64,000 nucleotides of DNA from Franzmannia pantelleriensis (GCF_900102875.1 NZ_FNGH01000002.1:1-64000), one strand, 5' to 3'. Positions 1-8,508 are shown, counted from the stretch's first letter. A program made the numbers and translations. The notes: generated by a model not told the origin, from the letters alone.

Positions 1-204
1 GGCGTGGTGATGCTCGCCGCGGCGGTGCAGGCCTGGTATTTCGGGGCGGTCAAGGCGTGGCAGCGGCTGCTGCTGCTGACCGGTGCCATCTGCATGATCT
101 ACGGCGGGATCTACACCGACATCGCCGGTCTGGCGGTGGGGCTTGGCCTGCTGCTGATGCAGCGTGGCCAGTCGGGCGGGCGCCCCTTGCCGGGCACCAC
201 CTGA
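1..204 (+). CDS. C-terminal end of a TRAP transporter fused permease (partial)
   Basis: The frame is open from the first base of the window to a TGA at 202-204, so this is the 3' end of a longer gene; 67 residues are visible. They form two hydrophobic helices separated by a short polar turn (QAWYFGAVKAW, then GLAVGLGLLLMQR). This ending is typical of 4TM/12TM fused TRAP permeases, which carry organic acids across the inner membrane with a periplasmic binding protein. The family call rests on the shape and wording of the tail only. Any polytopic membrane protein with a similar ending is possible. Confidence 0.5.
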   Translation, partial: GVVMLAAAVQAWYFGAVKAWQRLLLLTGAICMIYGGIYTDIAGLAVGLGLLLMQRGQSGGRPLPGTT

Positions 205-228
205 CACACCTATGCAATGGGGGATCCC

Positions 229-255
229 GCGGCCCGTCTCCCGCAGACGGGCCGC
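229..255 (+). terminator. Strong hairpin after the TRAP permease gene
   Basis: Perfect 11-bp inverted repeat (GCGGCCCGTCT, five-base loop, AGACGGGCCGC) 25 bases after the stop codon. No T-tract follows, so it may stabilise the 3' end or act with Rho rather than as a classical intrinsic terminator. Confidence 0.5.
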
Positions 256-365
256 GTGCGCGGGGCGGCCCGACTTGCCAAGCGCGCCAATCTAGACTTG
301 ACTGGATAGTCGAGAGGTCGCTTTTTCGCTTGCGGCATTGATCTGAGCTACGCCGAACTTTTCTA

Positions 366-387
366 TGGAAAATATTTCCAATATAGT
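366..387 (+). promoter_or_regulatory. Palindrome next to a possible -10 element
   Basis: TGGAAA-ATA-TTTCCA at 366-380 is followed by TATAGT at 382-387, about 40 bases before the DUF1499 start. The AT-rich patch stands out in a GC-rich upstream region. A matching -35 element is not clear. The rest of 205-427 shows nothing else beyond the hairpin at 229-255. Confidence 0.3.
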
Positions 388-427
388 GAAAGTAACAGCT
401 AGGCGATAACAACAGAGGACGCGACCC

Positions 428-847
428 ATGATGACCAATCCGCTGACCAGCAAACGTCCCGACACCCTGGGCATTCACAATGGCCGGCTGGCCAAGTGTC
501 CCAGTACTGCCAACAGCGTCTGCAGCCAGGCCGACGATGATGCCCACTATGTGGCACCGCTGGAGCCGGGACGGCGCTCCAAGACCGAGCTGATGAAGCG
601 CCTGCAGACGGCCCTGGCCGGCTGCGAAGACGCCGAGATCGTCACCGTCTCGGAAGATTATGTTCACGCTGAGTGCCGCTCAGCGCTGTTCGGCTTCGTC
701 GATGACCTGGAATTCCTGTGGAGCGAAGAGGAGGGCGTGTGCCATGTGCGCAGTGCATCGCGACTCGGCGTGACCGATCTCGGCAAGAATCGCGCCCGCG
801 TCGAAAAGCTGCGCATGCTGCTGGAAGGCTGGGGCTTCTGCGAGTAG
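428..847 (+). CDS. DUF1499 family protein
   Basis: 139 residues, cytoplasmic by appearance, with no signal peptide or membrane segment. After a variable first 45 residues the protein follows the DUF1499 pattern: a helix (KTELMKRLQTAL), a strand-rich core (AEIVTVSEDYVHAECRS, then FGFVDDLEFLW) and the closing VRSASRLGVTDLGKNRARVE, which is the family hallmark. The function of the family is unknown. There are two adjacent ATG codons (428 and 431), with AGAGGA about ten bases upstream; either could be used. The gene stands alone between the TRAP permease and endonuclease V. Confidence 0.75.
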   Translation: MMTNPLTSKRPDTLGIHNGRLAKCPSTANSVCSQADDDAHYVAPLEPGRRSKTELMKRLQTALAGCEDAEIVTVSEDYVHAECRSALFGFVDDLEFLWSEEEGVCHVRSASRLGVTDLGKNRARVEKLRMLLEGWGFCE

Positions 848-896
848 GCCTGGCCATCGCCGTGATCTGCAACCATGATCTGCATTGGGAGGCGTG

Positions 897-1565
897 GTGA
901 CGGCGCTGCATGATTGGTCGCTGACGCCGAGTGCGGCGGTCGCCCTGCAGCGCGAGTTGGCGCCACGGCTGATCCTCGAGGATCGGATCGAGGCGGTAGA
1001 GACCATCGCCGGGGTCGACATCGGCTTCGAGGCGGCGGGCGAGATCACCCGCGCCGCGGTGGTGGTATTGGCTTGGCCCTCCCTCGAGTACCTCGAACAG
1101 CACGTCCACCGTGAACTCACCCGCATGCCCTATGTGCCGGGACTGCTCTCGTTTCGTGAGGTGCCGGCGGCGCTGGCGGCGTTCGACGCGCTGCAGCCGC
1201 GTCCCGATCTGATCATGGTCGACGGCCAGGGCATCGCCCATCCGCGTCGCCTGGGCGTCGCGTCGCATCTTGGACTATGGCTCGATCTGCCCACCATTGG
1301 CATCGCCAAGTCACGGCTATGTGGTAAACACGGCGCGGTGCCCGAGGCGCGTGGCGAATGGACACCGCTCGCGCATCGCGACGAAACCATCGGTGCGGTG
1401 CTGCGCTCGCGACAGGGCGTCAAGCCGGTGTTCGTGTCGCCCGGGCATCGCCTGAGCCTGCCGACCGCGGTGGATTGGGTGGTGCGCTGCCTGGGACGCA
1501 CCAAGCTGCCCGAGCCAACCCGCCTGGCCGACCGGCTTGCGTCGCGCCGAGGCCGGGTTGGCTGA
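897..1565 (+). CDS. nfi: Endonuclease V (deoxyinosine 3' endonuclease)
   Basis: Endonuclease V cuts the second phosphodiester bond 3' of deoxyinosine in DNA, starting repair of deaminated adenine. The three metal-binding acidic positions are present: Asp in IAGVDIGFE, Glu in YVPGLLSFREVP and Asp in LIMVDGQGIAHPRR, followed by the conserved LGVASHLG and IGIAKSRLCG. Length (222 residues) fits the family. The start is uncertain. An SD-like GGGAGG at 887-892 overlaps the in-frame TTG at 885, so GTG 897 (or 894) is the likelier start although the spacing is only four bases. The gene ends ten bases before the convergent aldo/keto reductase. Confidence 0.93.
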   Translation: MTALHDWSLTPSAAVALQRELAPRLILEDRIEAVETIAGVDIGFEAAGEITRAAVVVLAWPSLEYLEQHVHRELTRMPYVPGLLSFREVPAALAAFDALQPRPDLIMVDGQGIAHPRRLGVASHLGLWLDLPTIGIAKSRLCGKHGAVPEARGEWTPLAHRDETIGAVLRSRQGVKPVFVSPGHRLSLPTAVDWVVRCLGRTKLPEPTRLADRLASRRGRVG

Positions 1566-1574
1566 ACGCAGCGA

Positions 1575-2477
1575 CTAGACAATATCCAGCGGAACGTCTT
1601 GGTCGGGCGCGGGGAAGGCGGCATCGAGCCGGGCAATGGCCTCGTCATTCAGCGCAATGTCCAATGCGCGGGCGTTCTGCTCGACGTGCTCGCCGCGCAC
1701 TGCCTTGGGGATCGCGATCACGTCGCGCTTGCCGTCCAGCGGGCGAATCGCCCAGGCGAGTAGCAGCTGTGCGGGTGTGATGCCGAGGCCCGAGGAGATT
1801 TCGAGCACTTCGGGATGTGTCAGCAGGCTGTCGCGCAGCCGCCCGCCCTGGGCGATCGGGCAGTAGGCCATCAGCGGCATGTGTTGCTGACGTAGCCACG
1901 GGCGCAGGCGGCGTTCGATACCCCGCGAGCCGAGATGGTAGAGCACCTGGTTGATGGCGCACTGGTCGCCGCCGGGCAGTGCATTGAGGCTTGTCATGTC
2001 GTCAGCGTCGAAGTTGGAGACCCCGAAGCGGCGAATCTTGCCCTGCTCGCGTAGCCGCTCGAAGGCCTCGAGGGTCTCGTCGAGGGGCACGTTGCCGGGC
2101 CAATGCAGCAGGTAGAGGTCGAGATAGTCGCTGTCGAGGCGCTTGAGACTCGCCTCGCAGGCGGCGATGGCGCTGTCACGACCGGCGTTCCAGGGGTAGA
2201 CCTTGGAGACCAGAAACGCCTGGTCGCGGCGCCCGGCCAGGGCTTCGCCTACGACCTTTTCGGCGCCGCCCTCGGCGTACATCTCGGCGGTGTCGATGAC
2301 GCTCATGCCCAGTTCCAGTCCCTGTTGCAGCGCACGCACCTCGTCGCGGTGTGGCGCCAGGCCTTCACCCATGTACCAAGTGCCCTGGCCGATGGCGGGT
2401 AGCTCGATGGCGGGCTGGTGGGCGCTGGCCGGCAGGGTGACGCAGGCAGCTTGACGAGACGCGGCGGCGGGGGCCAT
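1575..2477 (-). CDS. Aldo/keto reductase
   Basis: 300-residue NADPH-dependent oxidoreductase of the AKR superfamily, predicted cytosolic TIM barrel. The catalytic tetrad can be read: Asp and Tyr in VIDTAEMYAEGG, Lys in FLVSKVYPWNAG and His in LYLLHWPGN. The IRRFGVSNFD segment and the late AIPKA cofactor loop are also present. The open frame extends far upstream, but ATG 2477 is preceded by GGAGGACACC and is the natural start; a second ATG lies at 2516. It is divergent from the DUF1415 gene, and the roughly 110 bases between them must hold both promoters. The substrate cannot be told from sequence. Confidence 0.9.
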   Translation of the reverse strand: MAPAAASRQAACVTLPASAHQPAIELPAIGQGTWYMGEGLAPHRDEVRALQQGLELGMSVIDTAEMYAEGGAEKVVGEALAGRRDQAFLVSKVYPWNAGRDSAIAACEASLKRLDSDYLDLYLLHWPGNVPLDETLEAFERLREQGKIRRFGVSNFDADDMTSLNALPGGDQCAINQVLYHLGSRGIERRLRPWLRQQHMPLMAYCPIAQGGRLRDSLLTHPEVLEISSGLGITPAQLLLAWAIRPLDGKRDVIAIPKAVRGEHVEQNARALDIALNDEAIARLDAAFPAPDQDVPLDIV

Positions 2478-2588
2478 GGTGGTGTCCTCCGATAACGTAA
2501 TGGAAACGTATTTCATGGCATGCTGGCTCAGGATGGGCGCCTTTGCAATGTGTCCGGCTATACTGCAGTACCGTTCGAGGAACCCGAT

Positions 2589-3146
2589 GTGAGCCAAGCC
2601 CAATGCCCCGACAGCCGCTGCGTGGCGGCCACCCGCCGCTGGGTCGAACAGTTCGTGGTCGGCCACACGGTCTGTCCGTTTGCGGCTCGCGAGGTGGCGG
2701 CTGAACGGGTGCGCTATCGAGAGGTGTCGGCCCGCGATTGGGAGGCATTGTTGACCACCCTGATCGAGGAGTGTCGACGGCTCGACGAGGTGACGCAGAT
2801 CGAGACCACGCTGTTGGTGATTGGCGAGGGCGCCGAGGACTTCGACGATTACCTCGACCTGCTGGCAATGGGCGAGGCGCTGATGGTCGATCAGGGCTAC
2901 GAAGGGGTCTATCAACTGGCCAGCTTTCACCCCGATTACTGTTTCGCCGACGCCGCAGAAGACGCGGTCGAGAACTATACTAATCGCTCGCCGTGGCCGC
3001 TGCTGCATCTGCTGCGCGAAGCGAGTCTCAGTGCCGTGCTGGATCGGCATCCCGATCCGGCGTCGATCCCTGAGCGCAATATGGCCCTGATGGCTGAGCT
3101 GGGCAGGCCTCGGCTAGCCGCCTCGCTGGCGGCATTGCGCGAGTGA
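2589..3146 (+). CDS. DUF1415 family protein
   Basis: 185 residues starting at GTG 2589, with GAGGAA just upstream; the frame is open further upstream (2520), but those codons lie in the shared intergenic region. Family features visible: an N-terminal VEQFVVGHTVCPFAA with a conserved Cys, a TTLLVIGEGAEDFDDYL strand-helix, and the QLASFHPDYCFA and YTNRSPWPLLHLLRE segments. DUF1415 proteins are soluble and of unknown function. Paired His and Cys residues (HTVCPF, FHPDYCF) could bind a metal, which is inference only. It lies 39 bases before tpx on the same strand. Confidence 0.85.
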   Translation: MSQAQCPDSRCVAATRRWVEQFVVGHTVCPFAAREVAAERVRYREVSARDWEALLTTLIEECRRLDEVTQIETTLLVIGEGAEDFDDYLDLLAMGEALMVDQGYEGVYQLASFHPDYCFADAAEDAVENYTNRSPWPLLHLLREASLSAVLDRHPDPASIPERNMALMAELGRPRLAASLAALRE

Positions 3147-3185
3147 GGGCCGGCATGACGATTTCCCCCACCATGAGGAGTGTGC

Positions 3186-3686
3186 ATGAGACAGGTAACC
3201 CGTGCTGGAACCCCCGTCGACGTCGCCGGTGACTTTCCAGAGAAGGGGCAGGCAGCGCCGCCGCTGACGTTGACCAATCAGGAGATGCAGGACGTTACCC
3301 TTGCCGACTATGCCGGCAAGCGCAAGGTGCTCAATATCATTCCCAGCGTCGACACCCCCACCTGCGCCACCTCGACACGCAAGTTCAACGAGCTGGCATC
3401 GGGGCTGGCCAATACCGTGGTGCTGGTGGTGTCGGCGGACCTGCCGTTCGCGGCCAAGCGCTTCTGCGGTGCCGAGGGGCTCGACAATGTCATTACCCTG
3501 TCGACCTTTCGCCATCCCGGATTTCATCGCGACTATGGCGTGGCGCTCTCCAGCGGGCCGATGAGCGGGTTGACCGCGCGGGCGGTAGTGGTGCTCGATG
3601 AACAAGACCGCGTGATACACAGTCAACTGGTCGACGAGATCAAGCAAGAGCCAGACTATGAGGCGGCGCTGGCCGCTCTCGACTGA
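3186..3686 (+). CDS. tpx: Thiol peroxidase (atypical 2-Cys peroxiredoxin)
   Basis: 166 residues. Tpx reduces hydrogen peroxide and alkyl hydroperoxides, taking electrons from thioredoxin. The peroxidatic Cys lies in [15 protein letters not shown] and the resolving Cys in [11 protein letters not shown], the spacing expected for the Tpx subfamily. The ending VHSQLVDEI-type segment (here [20 protein letters not shown]) is also characteristic. ATG 3186 has AGGAG at 3175-3179; an in-frame GTG six bases earlier is less likely. The next gene is osmC, so the two form a small peroxide-defence group. Confidence 0.95.
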   Translation: MRQVTRAGTPVDVAGDFPEKGQAAPPLTLTNQEMQDVTLADYAGKRKVLNIIPSVDTPTCATSTRKFNELASGLANTVVLVVSADLPFAAKRFCGAEGLDNVITLSTFRHPGFHRDYGVALSSGPMSGLTARAVVVLDEQDRVIHSQLVDEIKQEPDYEAALAALD

Positions 3687-3693
3687 GCAATAG

Positions 3694-3711
3694 TGGCGGC
3701 GGTTGCCGCCA
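3694..3711 (+). terminator. Short hairpin after tpx
   Basis: TGGCGGC, four-base loop, GCCGCCA directly after the tpx stop codon. There is no T-tract, so it is a weak candidate terminator or RNA-stabilising stem. Confidence 0.35.
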
Positions 3712-3764
3712 TGCGATAGCCGGTCGCCGATGCGGCCGGCGCTTTCCCACGGAGAGGAGGTGTC

Positions 3765-4196
3765 ATGAGCATAACCAACAAGGCTTCCGCGCATTGGCAG
3801 GGCGATCTCAAGACGGGCCAGGGATCGGTATCGACCGCCAGCGGGTCGCTGGGCAAGACCCCGTATGGCTTCAAGAATCGCTTCGAAGGCGAGCCGGGGA
3901 CCAACCCTGAAGAGCTGATCGGTGCGGCCCACGCCAGCTGCTTTTCCATGGCGCTGTCGATGATGCTTGGGGAGGCTGGTCTCACCGCTGACAGCATCGA
4001 TACTCAGGCCACGGTCAAGCTCGATCAGGACGATGGCGGCTTCAGCGTCACCGCGATCCACCTCGAGACCACGGCCAAGATTCCCGGTGCCGACGATGCA
4101 GCGTTTCAGGACGCCGCTAACAAGGCCAAGGCCGGGTGCCCGATCTCCAAGCTGCTCAACGCCGAGATCACGCTCGAGGCCAAGCTGGCCAGCTGA
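3765..4196 (+). CDS. osmC: OsmC-type organic hydroperoxide reductase
   Basis: 143 residues. OsmC proteins are thiol-dependent peroxidases that work as intertwined dimers. The two catalytic cysteines are in AAHASCFSMALSMML and in AGCPISKLLNAEI, the OsmC subgroup pattern, and the N-terminal ASAHWQGDLKTGQGS segment matches OsmC rather than Ohr. The ATG has a good GGAGAGGAGG region about six to eight bases upstream. Together with tpx it suggests a stress-response pair, although the hairpin after tpx may separate the transcripts. Confidence 0.92.
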   Translation: MSITNKASAHWQGDLKTGQGSVSTASGSLGKTPYGFKNRFEGEPGTNPEELIGAAHASCFSMALSMMLGEAGLTADSIDTQATVKLDQDDGGFSVTAIHLETTAKIPGADDAAFQDAANKAKAGCPISKLLNAEITLEAKLAS

Positions 4197-4207
4197 TCCT
4201 GCAGCAC

Positions 4208-4936
4208 TCAGCGTACCTGACGGCCACCCACGCGGTGGCCGTCTTGCGTTGCGTTGCTGGTGCGGCGCTCGGCATGGCGGTCGGCGGCCTTGACCAGGGC
4301 GCGAATCAAGCGCTGCTGGGGGCGGTTGAAGATCAGCCACTCGGGATGCCACTGCACGCCGATCAGAAAGTCGTGTTCGCGGGACTCGATACCCTGCACC
4401 AGGCCATCGCGGTCGCGGGCGACGATCTCGATGCCGCGTCCGGTCTTGTCCACCGCCTGGTGATGAAGGCTGTTGATGCGGCACCAGCTGACCTTGAGAA
4501 TGCGTTGCAACCGGCTGGCACCGACGATATCCACGGTCTTGCGCGGCAGCACCGTGCGGCGCCGCTTAAGGCCTTCATGGGTGGTGTAGATATCCGGGTC
4601 GAGGGTGCCGCCGAGGTGGACGTTGAGCAGCTGGGCACCGCGGCAGATACCCAGCACCGGGCAGCCCGTCGGGATGAAGCGCTCGAGCAGCTGCAGCTCG
4701 AGCTCGTCACGCTGCGGGTCGACGCGTACGTCGAACTGCACTTCGCCGCCGTAGAGGTGGGCTTCGATATCGTCACCGCCACCGATGATCAGCCCGTCGA
4801 GCTCGTCGGGATGGGGGCGTGATGGCGACAGCCGCAGGGGATGACCGCCGTGGCGCCAGACGGCGAACCAGTCGAACCACCAGGCGATGCGGCTCTTGTA
4901 GTCGGAGGTGGTGATACCGATCAGCGGGCGGGGCAT
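4208..4936 (-). CDS. Class I glutamine amidotransferase / peptidase C26 family protein
   Basis: 242 residues. The nucleophile elbow GICRGAQLLNVHLGG carries the catalytic Cys, and GVQWHPEW supplies the His-Glu pair, as in PuuD-like gamma-glutamyl hydrolases. The N-terminal PLIGITTSDYKS and LIIGGGDDIEAHLY segments fit the same family. It starts eight bases after the upstream amidoligase-like gene ends, so the two are almost certainly co-transcribed. Family knowledge: amidoligase plus C26 peptidase pairs are thought to make and trim or recycle amide-linked peptides. The extreme C-terminus is encoded within the hairpin that also serves as the osmC terminator. Confidence 0.88.
   Translation of the reverse strand: MPRPLIGITTSDYKSRIAWWFDWFAVWRHGGHPLRLSPSRPHPDELDGLIIGGGDDIEAHLYGGEVQFDVRVDPQRDELELQLLERFIPTGCPVLGICRGAQLLNVHLGGTLDPDIYTTHEGLKRRRTVLPRKTVDIVGASRLQRILKVSWCRINSLHHQAVDKTGRGIEIVARDRDGLVQGIESREHDFLIGVQWHPEWLIFNRPQQRLIRALVKAADRHAERRTSNATQDGHRVGGRQVR
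4219..4243. terminator. Terminator hairpin between convergent osmC and the amidotransferase gene
   Basis: Perfect 10-bp stem GACGGCCACC / GGTGGCCGTC with a five-base loop. It lies 22 bases after the osmC stop and inside the last codons of the minus-strand amidotransferase gene, where it encodes part of DGHRVGGRQ. The plus strand continues with TTGCGTT, a weak T-rich tail. Confidence 0.55.
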
Positions 4937-4944
4937 GCGACTCC

Positions 4945-5952
4945 TCAGGACTCGTTCATCCAGCTGCGTAGCTTGTCCAGCCAGCGTGTCATGGGTGATA
5001 GGGTGTGGTGTTCGAGGTATTCCCGCGAACGCGCTTCGAGGCGTTCGCGTGCGGCGGCGAGGGTTTCCACCTCGACCCATAGGTTCCACTCCACGACGGA
5101 CCCCCACTGCGGTGCCGAGAGCTGCGCGTTGGGCAGCCGATAGTGGTAGGTCGGGCGCGGTTTGATAAGGGCCTCGGAGAACAGCGGGTCGGGATAGTCG
5201 GGGCGTAGCTCGGCAAACAGCGGGAACAGATCGAGTTCACGATTGCGGGTCGGGTTATGCTTGAGGTAGTCGCCGATCAGGGTGTCGAGATCCGGTGCGT
5301 AGTCGGGATTGAGCACCAGGATCGCGTAGGCCTTGGGAAAGGGGTTGGCGTGGGGCAGTACCTCGCGGGTGATGTCGATGTCGATCTGATCGCGCAGCCA
5401 TTCGGCGAGCAGCAGATAGGCGCGCAGATGGGCGAGGATCGAGTCGACGCCGAGGTCCGGGGCTTCGGGATTGAGGTGCAGGCCGAAGCCATACAGCAGG
5501 CTGGCATCGGTGCCTTTGGCGCCGTGTACGCGCAGCGCGTCGAACAGCGCATCGAGCTCACCGAGCTGATCCCAGGGCACCGGCGGGCAGACGATTTCGG
5601 TGGGCACCAGCCCGGCGACCACATCGCCAATCAGCTCGCGGGTCTTGTTGTGCAGCTCGACCCGCATCTGATGGCGTTGACGGTCCCACTCGGCGTCGCT
5701 CAGCGGTGTGCGCTCGACCACCTTGGCATCGGGGTGCGCCACCTTGGCATCCAGCTCGATGCCGAACTCGCCCCAGCGTGTGCCCTCGACCTTCAGGCGG
5801 TGCGGGCTGACCACCACCACCTGGCCGCCGAACAGTTCGCAGACCAGCTGGGCGGCGTTGGCGGGCGTGATACCGGCAAACTCGATTTCGACGCCGACAC
5901 GCCGCGTCTTGCCTTCCGCATTCTTGGGGGTCGGGGGAGGGCGTACATCCAT
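4945..5952 (-). CDS. Amidoligase-like protein (Amidoligase_2 family)
   Basis: 335 residues. The opening RRVGVEIEFAGI with paired acidic residues and the later YGFGLHLNPEA with a conserved His and Asn match the glutamine-synthetase-fold amidoligases, which ligate carboxylates to amines using ATP. Other conserved-looking stretches are TEIVCPPVPW and the C-terminal WNLWVEVETLAAAR. ATG 5952 has GGAG with six-base spacing; a GTG at 5964 is an alternative. It is the first gene of a two-gene operon with the amidotransferase. The reaction product is unknown; by analogy with described genomic pairs it could be a peptide or modified amino acid. Confidence 0.8.
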   Translation of the reverse strand: MDVRPPPTPKNAEGKTRRVGVEIEFAGITPANAAQLVCELFGGQVVVVSPHRLKVEGTRWGEFGIELDAKVAHPDAKVVERTPLSDAEWDRQRHQMRVELHNKTRELIGDVVAGLVPTEIVCPPVPWDQLGELDALFDALRVHGAKGTDASLLYGFGLHLNPEAPDLGVDSILAHLRAYLLLAEWLRDQIDIDITREVLPHANPFPKAYAILVLNPDYAPDLDTLIGDYLKHNPTRNRELDLFPLFAELRPDYPDPLFSEALIKPRPTYHYRLPNAQLSAPQWGSVVEWNLWVEVETLAAARERLEARSREYLEHHTLSPMTRWLDKLRSWMNES

Positions 5953-6106
5953 GCCGGGCTCCACTGCAGCGATGACGGGTCAGCGCTTAGCCTATCATAA
6001 GCACTTGGCGCGACACGCTACTCTGGAAGAGAGCAAATTCGGCGCCAACTTTACCGCGACCGCGGGTCTGTGCAGACTCTGCGGCAACCATCACATCGGA
6101 GGAAGC

Positions 6107-8455
6107 ATGCCGCGAGCCGCCACTGCCCTGTTGTTCGACCGCCTGCTGCGCTGTGGCTGGCTACTGCTGGTGCTGCTGTCGCTGGGCTTGGCGCTGCCGT
6201 TCCAGGCTCACGGCCAGGGCTCTCCGCTGGTGGGCTTGACCGGCGGCGATGAGCCGGCCGAGGAGCATGACCCCCAGGCGTTCCGGCAGTCGCTGGACGA
6301 GGTGATAGCGACCCTGGAGGACGCCGAGCGCCGCGGCAGTCTGGTCGAGAGCCTGCGCGAACTGCGCGAGGCGTCGGCCCAGGCCGAGGGCGAAGAGACC
6401 ACGCTGCCACGCCAGGGGCTGCTGGGGGCCTTGGCGGATACCCTCAGCGACTTCGGTGACCAGGCCGAGGCCGGCCAGTCACCCCTCGACGTCTGGCAGA
6501 CACAGTTCGATCAGGCGCGCAGCGAGAGCCGCGCGCTGCTCGGCGAGGCCAGCTACGGCGAGCTGGTCGGCTTGGCGGTCGAAGCCACGGTGATGCTGGG
6601 GATCTGGGCCGGGCTGTTGGTCATTCTGATGGCCGGCGCCCGGCTGGTGGCCCAGCGCCGTGGCTGGCCGCTGCTACTGCCCCGCGAGCCGCGCGCCTGG
6701 CTGCTGGTAGTGCACCTGCTGCGGCGATTGCTGCCCTGGCTGTTGGCGTTCCTGATCATGCTCGGGGTAGCGCAGTTCGTGCCCGAGAGCGCAGGCCGCA
6801 CGCTGGCGCTGGTGGTGGCCTACGTGGCGCTGTGCGGCCGCTTGCTGGCGGTGGTGATCGAGGTGGTGGTATCGGTGTTCACCCGCGGGCACCGCTTCGT
6901 GGCGGTATCGCACCTGCGCCAGCGCGCACTGCGTCGGCTGTTCATCATCGGCGCGCTGGTGGCGTTGGCCGATGCGCTGGAGTCGGGACGCTTGATCGAA
7001 CTGCTCGGCGACGATTTGTCGTCGCTGCTCTCGGTGCTGGCCAATATCTTCGCCGCGCTGCTGGCGGGGGCCTTCGTGCTGCGCTTCAAGCGTCCGATCA
7101 AGCACCTGATACGCAATCGGCCCTACGCCCAGCGGCACCGCTCGAGCACCAGCTATGACCTGATTCGGGTGCTTGGCGGCTTGTGGCACGTGCCGGCACT
7201 GCTGCTGGTGGGCGCATCGCTGCTGGCGATCTTCGTCTCGGTGGGGGATGCGGGCGGTGCCCTGACCCGGGCGATCATCTCGGCGGCGCTGCTGGTACTG
7301 ACGCTGGTGGTCACCGGCCTGATTCGCCGCCACAGCGAAACCGTGACCCGGCGCAAGCGTATCTCGCAGTACCGCAAGCGCCTCGAGCGCTTCGGCTACG
7401 CGCTGGCGCATATGGTCTGCTGGGTGGCGTTCGGCGAGCTGTCGCTGCAGGTATGGGGCGGCTCGCTGCTGGGCATCGGCCAGCAGGGCGTGGCCAGCGC
7501 ACGCATCGGCCAGGCGCTGGTGGCGATCGGTGTCACCGTGCTGGTGGCGTGGCTGGCGTGGATCTTTGCCGACACCGCCATCCAGCGGGCCCTGACCTCC
7601 TCGGCGCGTTCCCGTGGGCGGCGCGTCAACAGCGCGCGGGCGCAGACCATCACGCCGCTGATCCGCAATGTCATCTTCGCCACCATCGTGGTGATTGCGG
7701 TGATCGTCGGGCTGGCCAACCTCGGCGTCAACGTCACGCCACTGCTGGCGGGTGCCGGGGTGATCGGCCTGGCGATTGGCTTCGGTGCCCAGACCCTGGT
7801 GCAGGATCTGATTACCGGCATCTTCATCCTCATCGAGGATTCGCTGGCGATCGACGACTTCGTCGACCTGGGAGGGCATATGGGTACCGTCGAGGGGCTT
7901 ACCCTGCGTACCGTGCGGCTGCGCGACCTCGACGGTATCGTACACATCATCACCTTCAGCCAGATTCAATCCATCCACAACATGTCGCGGCAGTTCGGCA
8001 TCGCCCTGATGCGGGTACGCATTCCCCATGCGATGAAGATCGATGATGCCATCACGCTGGTGCGCGAGGTAGCAGACGAGCTGCGTCAGGACCCGATGAT
8101 GCGCCACCACATCTGGTCGCCGCTGGAGTTGCAGGGCATCGAGCGCTTCGAGGAGGGCGCCGCGGTACTGCGCATGCGCATGCGTACCGCGCCGGTGATG
8201 CAGTGGGACGTGGCGCGCGCCTTCAACCTGCGCCTCAAGCAGCGCATGGAAGAGGATGGACTGGACATGGCCATGCCGCGCATGAGCATCCAAATGGAGG
8301 GGCGCCTCGGCGAAACGCTGGACGAGGACCAGGGCGAGCTCCCCGACGCACCCCAGGACAGCGCCGGCCGTGAACCTGGCGAAGCCGGTGTCGCCGACCC
8401 CGAGGGCGAGACCAGCCCCAGCGGAGGCTCGCCGAGCTCTGCACCATCGCGTTGA
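6107..8455 (+). CDS. Large MscS-family mechanosensitive channel
   Basis: 782 residues with a signal-like N-terminus (WLLLVLLSLGLALPFQAHG, about residues 18-36). A periplasmic helical region of about 130 residues follows, rich in Glu, Gln and Arg, then a series of membrane helices from about residue 165. The MscS core is at about 520-735. The pore helix region is NVTPLLAGAGVIGLAIGFGA, followed by QTLVQDLITGIFILIEDS and a beta domain (DFVDLGGHMGTVEGLTLRTV). Size and layout resemble E. coli YbiO. It would release solutes on hypo-osmotic shock, apt for a halophile. The last 60 residues are acidic and of low complexity. GGAGG precedes ATG 6107; the frame is open further upstream but overlaps the divergent gene's region. 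Confidence 0.9.
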   Translation: MPRAATALLFDRLLRCGWLLLVLLSLGLALPFQAHGQGSPLVGLTGGDEPAEEHDPQAFRQSLDEVIATLEDAERRGSLVESLRELREASAQAEGEETTLPRQGLLGALADTLSDFGDQAEAGQSPLDVWQTQFDQARSESRALLGEASYGELVGLAVEATVMLGIWAGLLVILMAGARLVAQRRGWPLLLPREPRAWLLVVHLLRRLLPWLLAFLIMLGVAQFVPESAGRTLALVVAYVALCGRLLAVVIEVVVSVFTRGHRFVAVSHLRQRALRRLFIIGALVALADALESGRLIELLGDDLSSLLSVLANIFAALLAGAFVLRFKRPIKHLIRNRPYAQRHRSSTSYDLIRVLGGLWHVPALLLVGASLLAIFVSVGDAGGALTRAIISAALLVLTLVVTGLIRRHSETVTRRKRISQYRKRLERFGYALAHMVCWVAFGELSLQVWGGSLLGIGQQGVASARIGQALVAIGVTVLVAWLAWIFADTAIQRALTSSARSRGRRVNSARAQTITPLIRNVIFATIVVIAVIVGLANLGVNVTPLLAGAGVIGLAIGFGAQTLVQDLITGIFILIEDSLAIDDFVDLGGHMGTVEGLTLRTVRLRDLDGIVHIITFSQIQSIHNMSRQFGIALMRVRIPHAMKIDDAITLVREVADELRQDPMMRHHIWSPLELQGIERFEEGAAVLRMRMRTAPVMQWDVARAFNLRLKQRMEEDGLDMAMPRMSIQMEGRLGETLDEDQGELPDAPQDSAGREPGEAGVADPEGETSPSGGSPSSAPSR

Positions 8456-8473
8456 TCGACGAGTGCTGATATA

Positions 8474-8490
8474 TGGCACTGTTATTGCTT
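8474..8490 (+). promoter_or_regulatory. Sigma-54 (RpoN) promoter upstream of the Amt fusion gene
   Basis: TGGCAC-TGTTA-TTGCTT matches the -24/-12 consensus with the required ten bases between the GG (8475-8476) and GC (8487-8488) pairs. Transcription would begin near base 8500. Sigma-54 promoters are typical for nitrogen-regulated amt genes. A binding site for an NtrC-type activator was not identified; it would lie within the upstream mscS-type gene. Confidence 0.75.
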
Positions 8491-8508
8491 CTGATTGAAT
8501 GAGGTGGC

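Noticed and set aside
3114-4484. 456-codon minus-strand open frame opposite tpx and osmC
   Set aside because: The composition is typical of antisense frames in high-GC DNA; tpx and osmC are certain on the other strand.
6674-8479. 601-codon open frame on the minus strand opposite the MscS-type channel
   Set aside because: It is low-complexity (His, Gln, Arg-rich), has no start signals and mirrors a high-GC real gene; the plus strand has clear MscS motifs.
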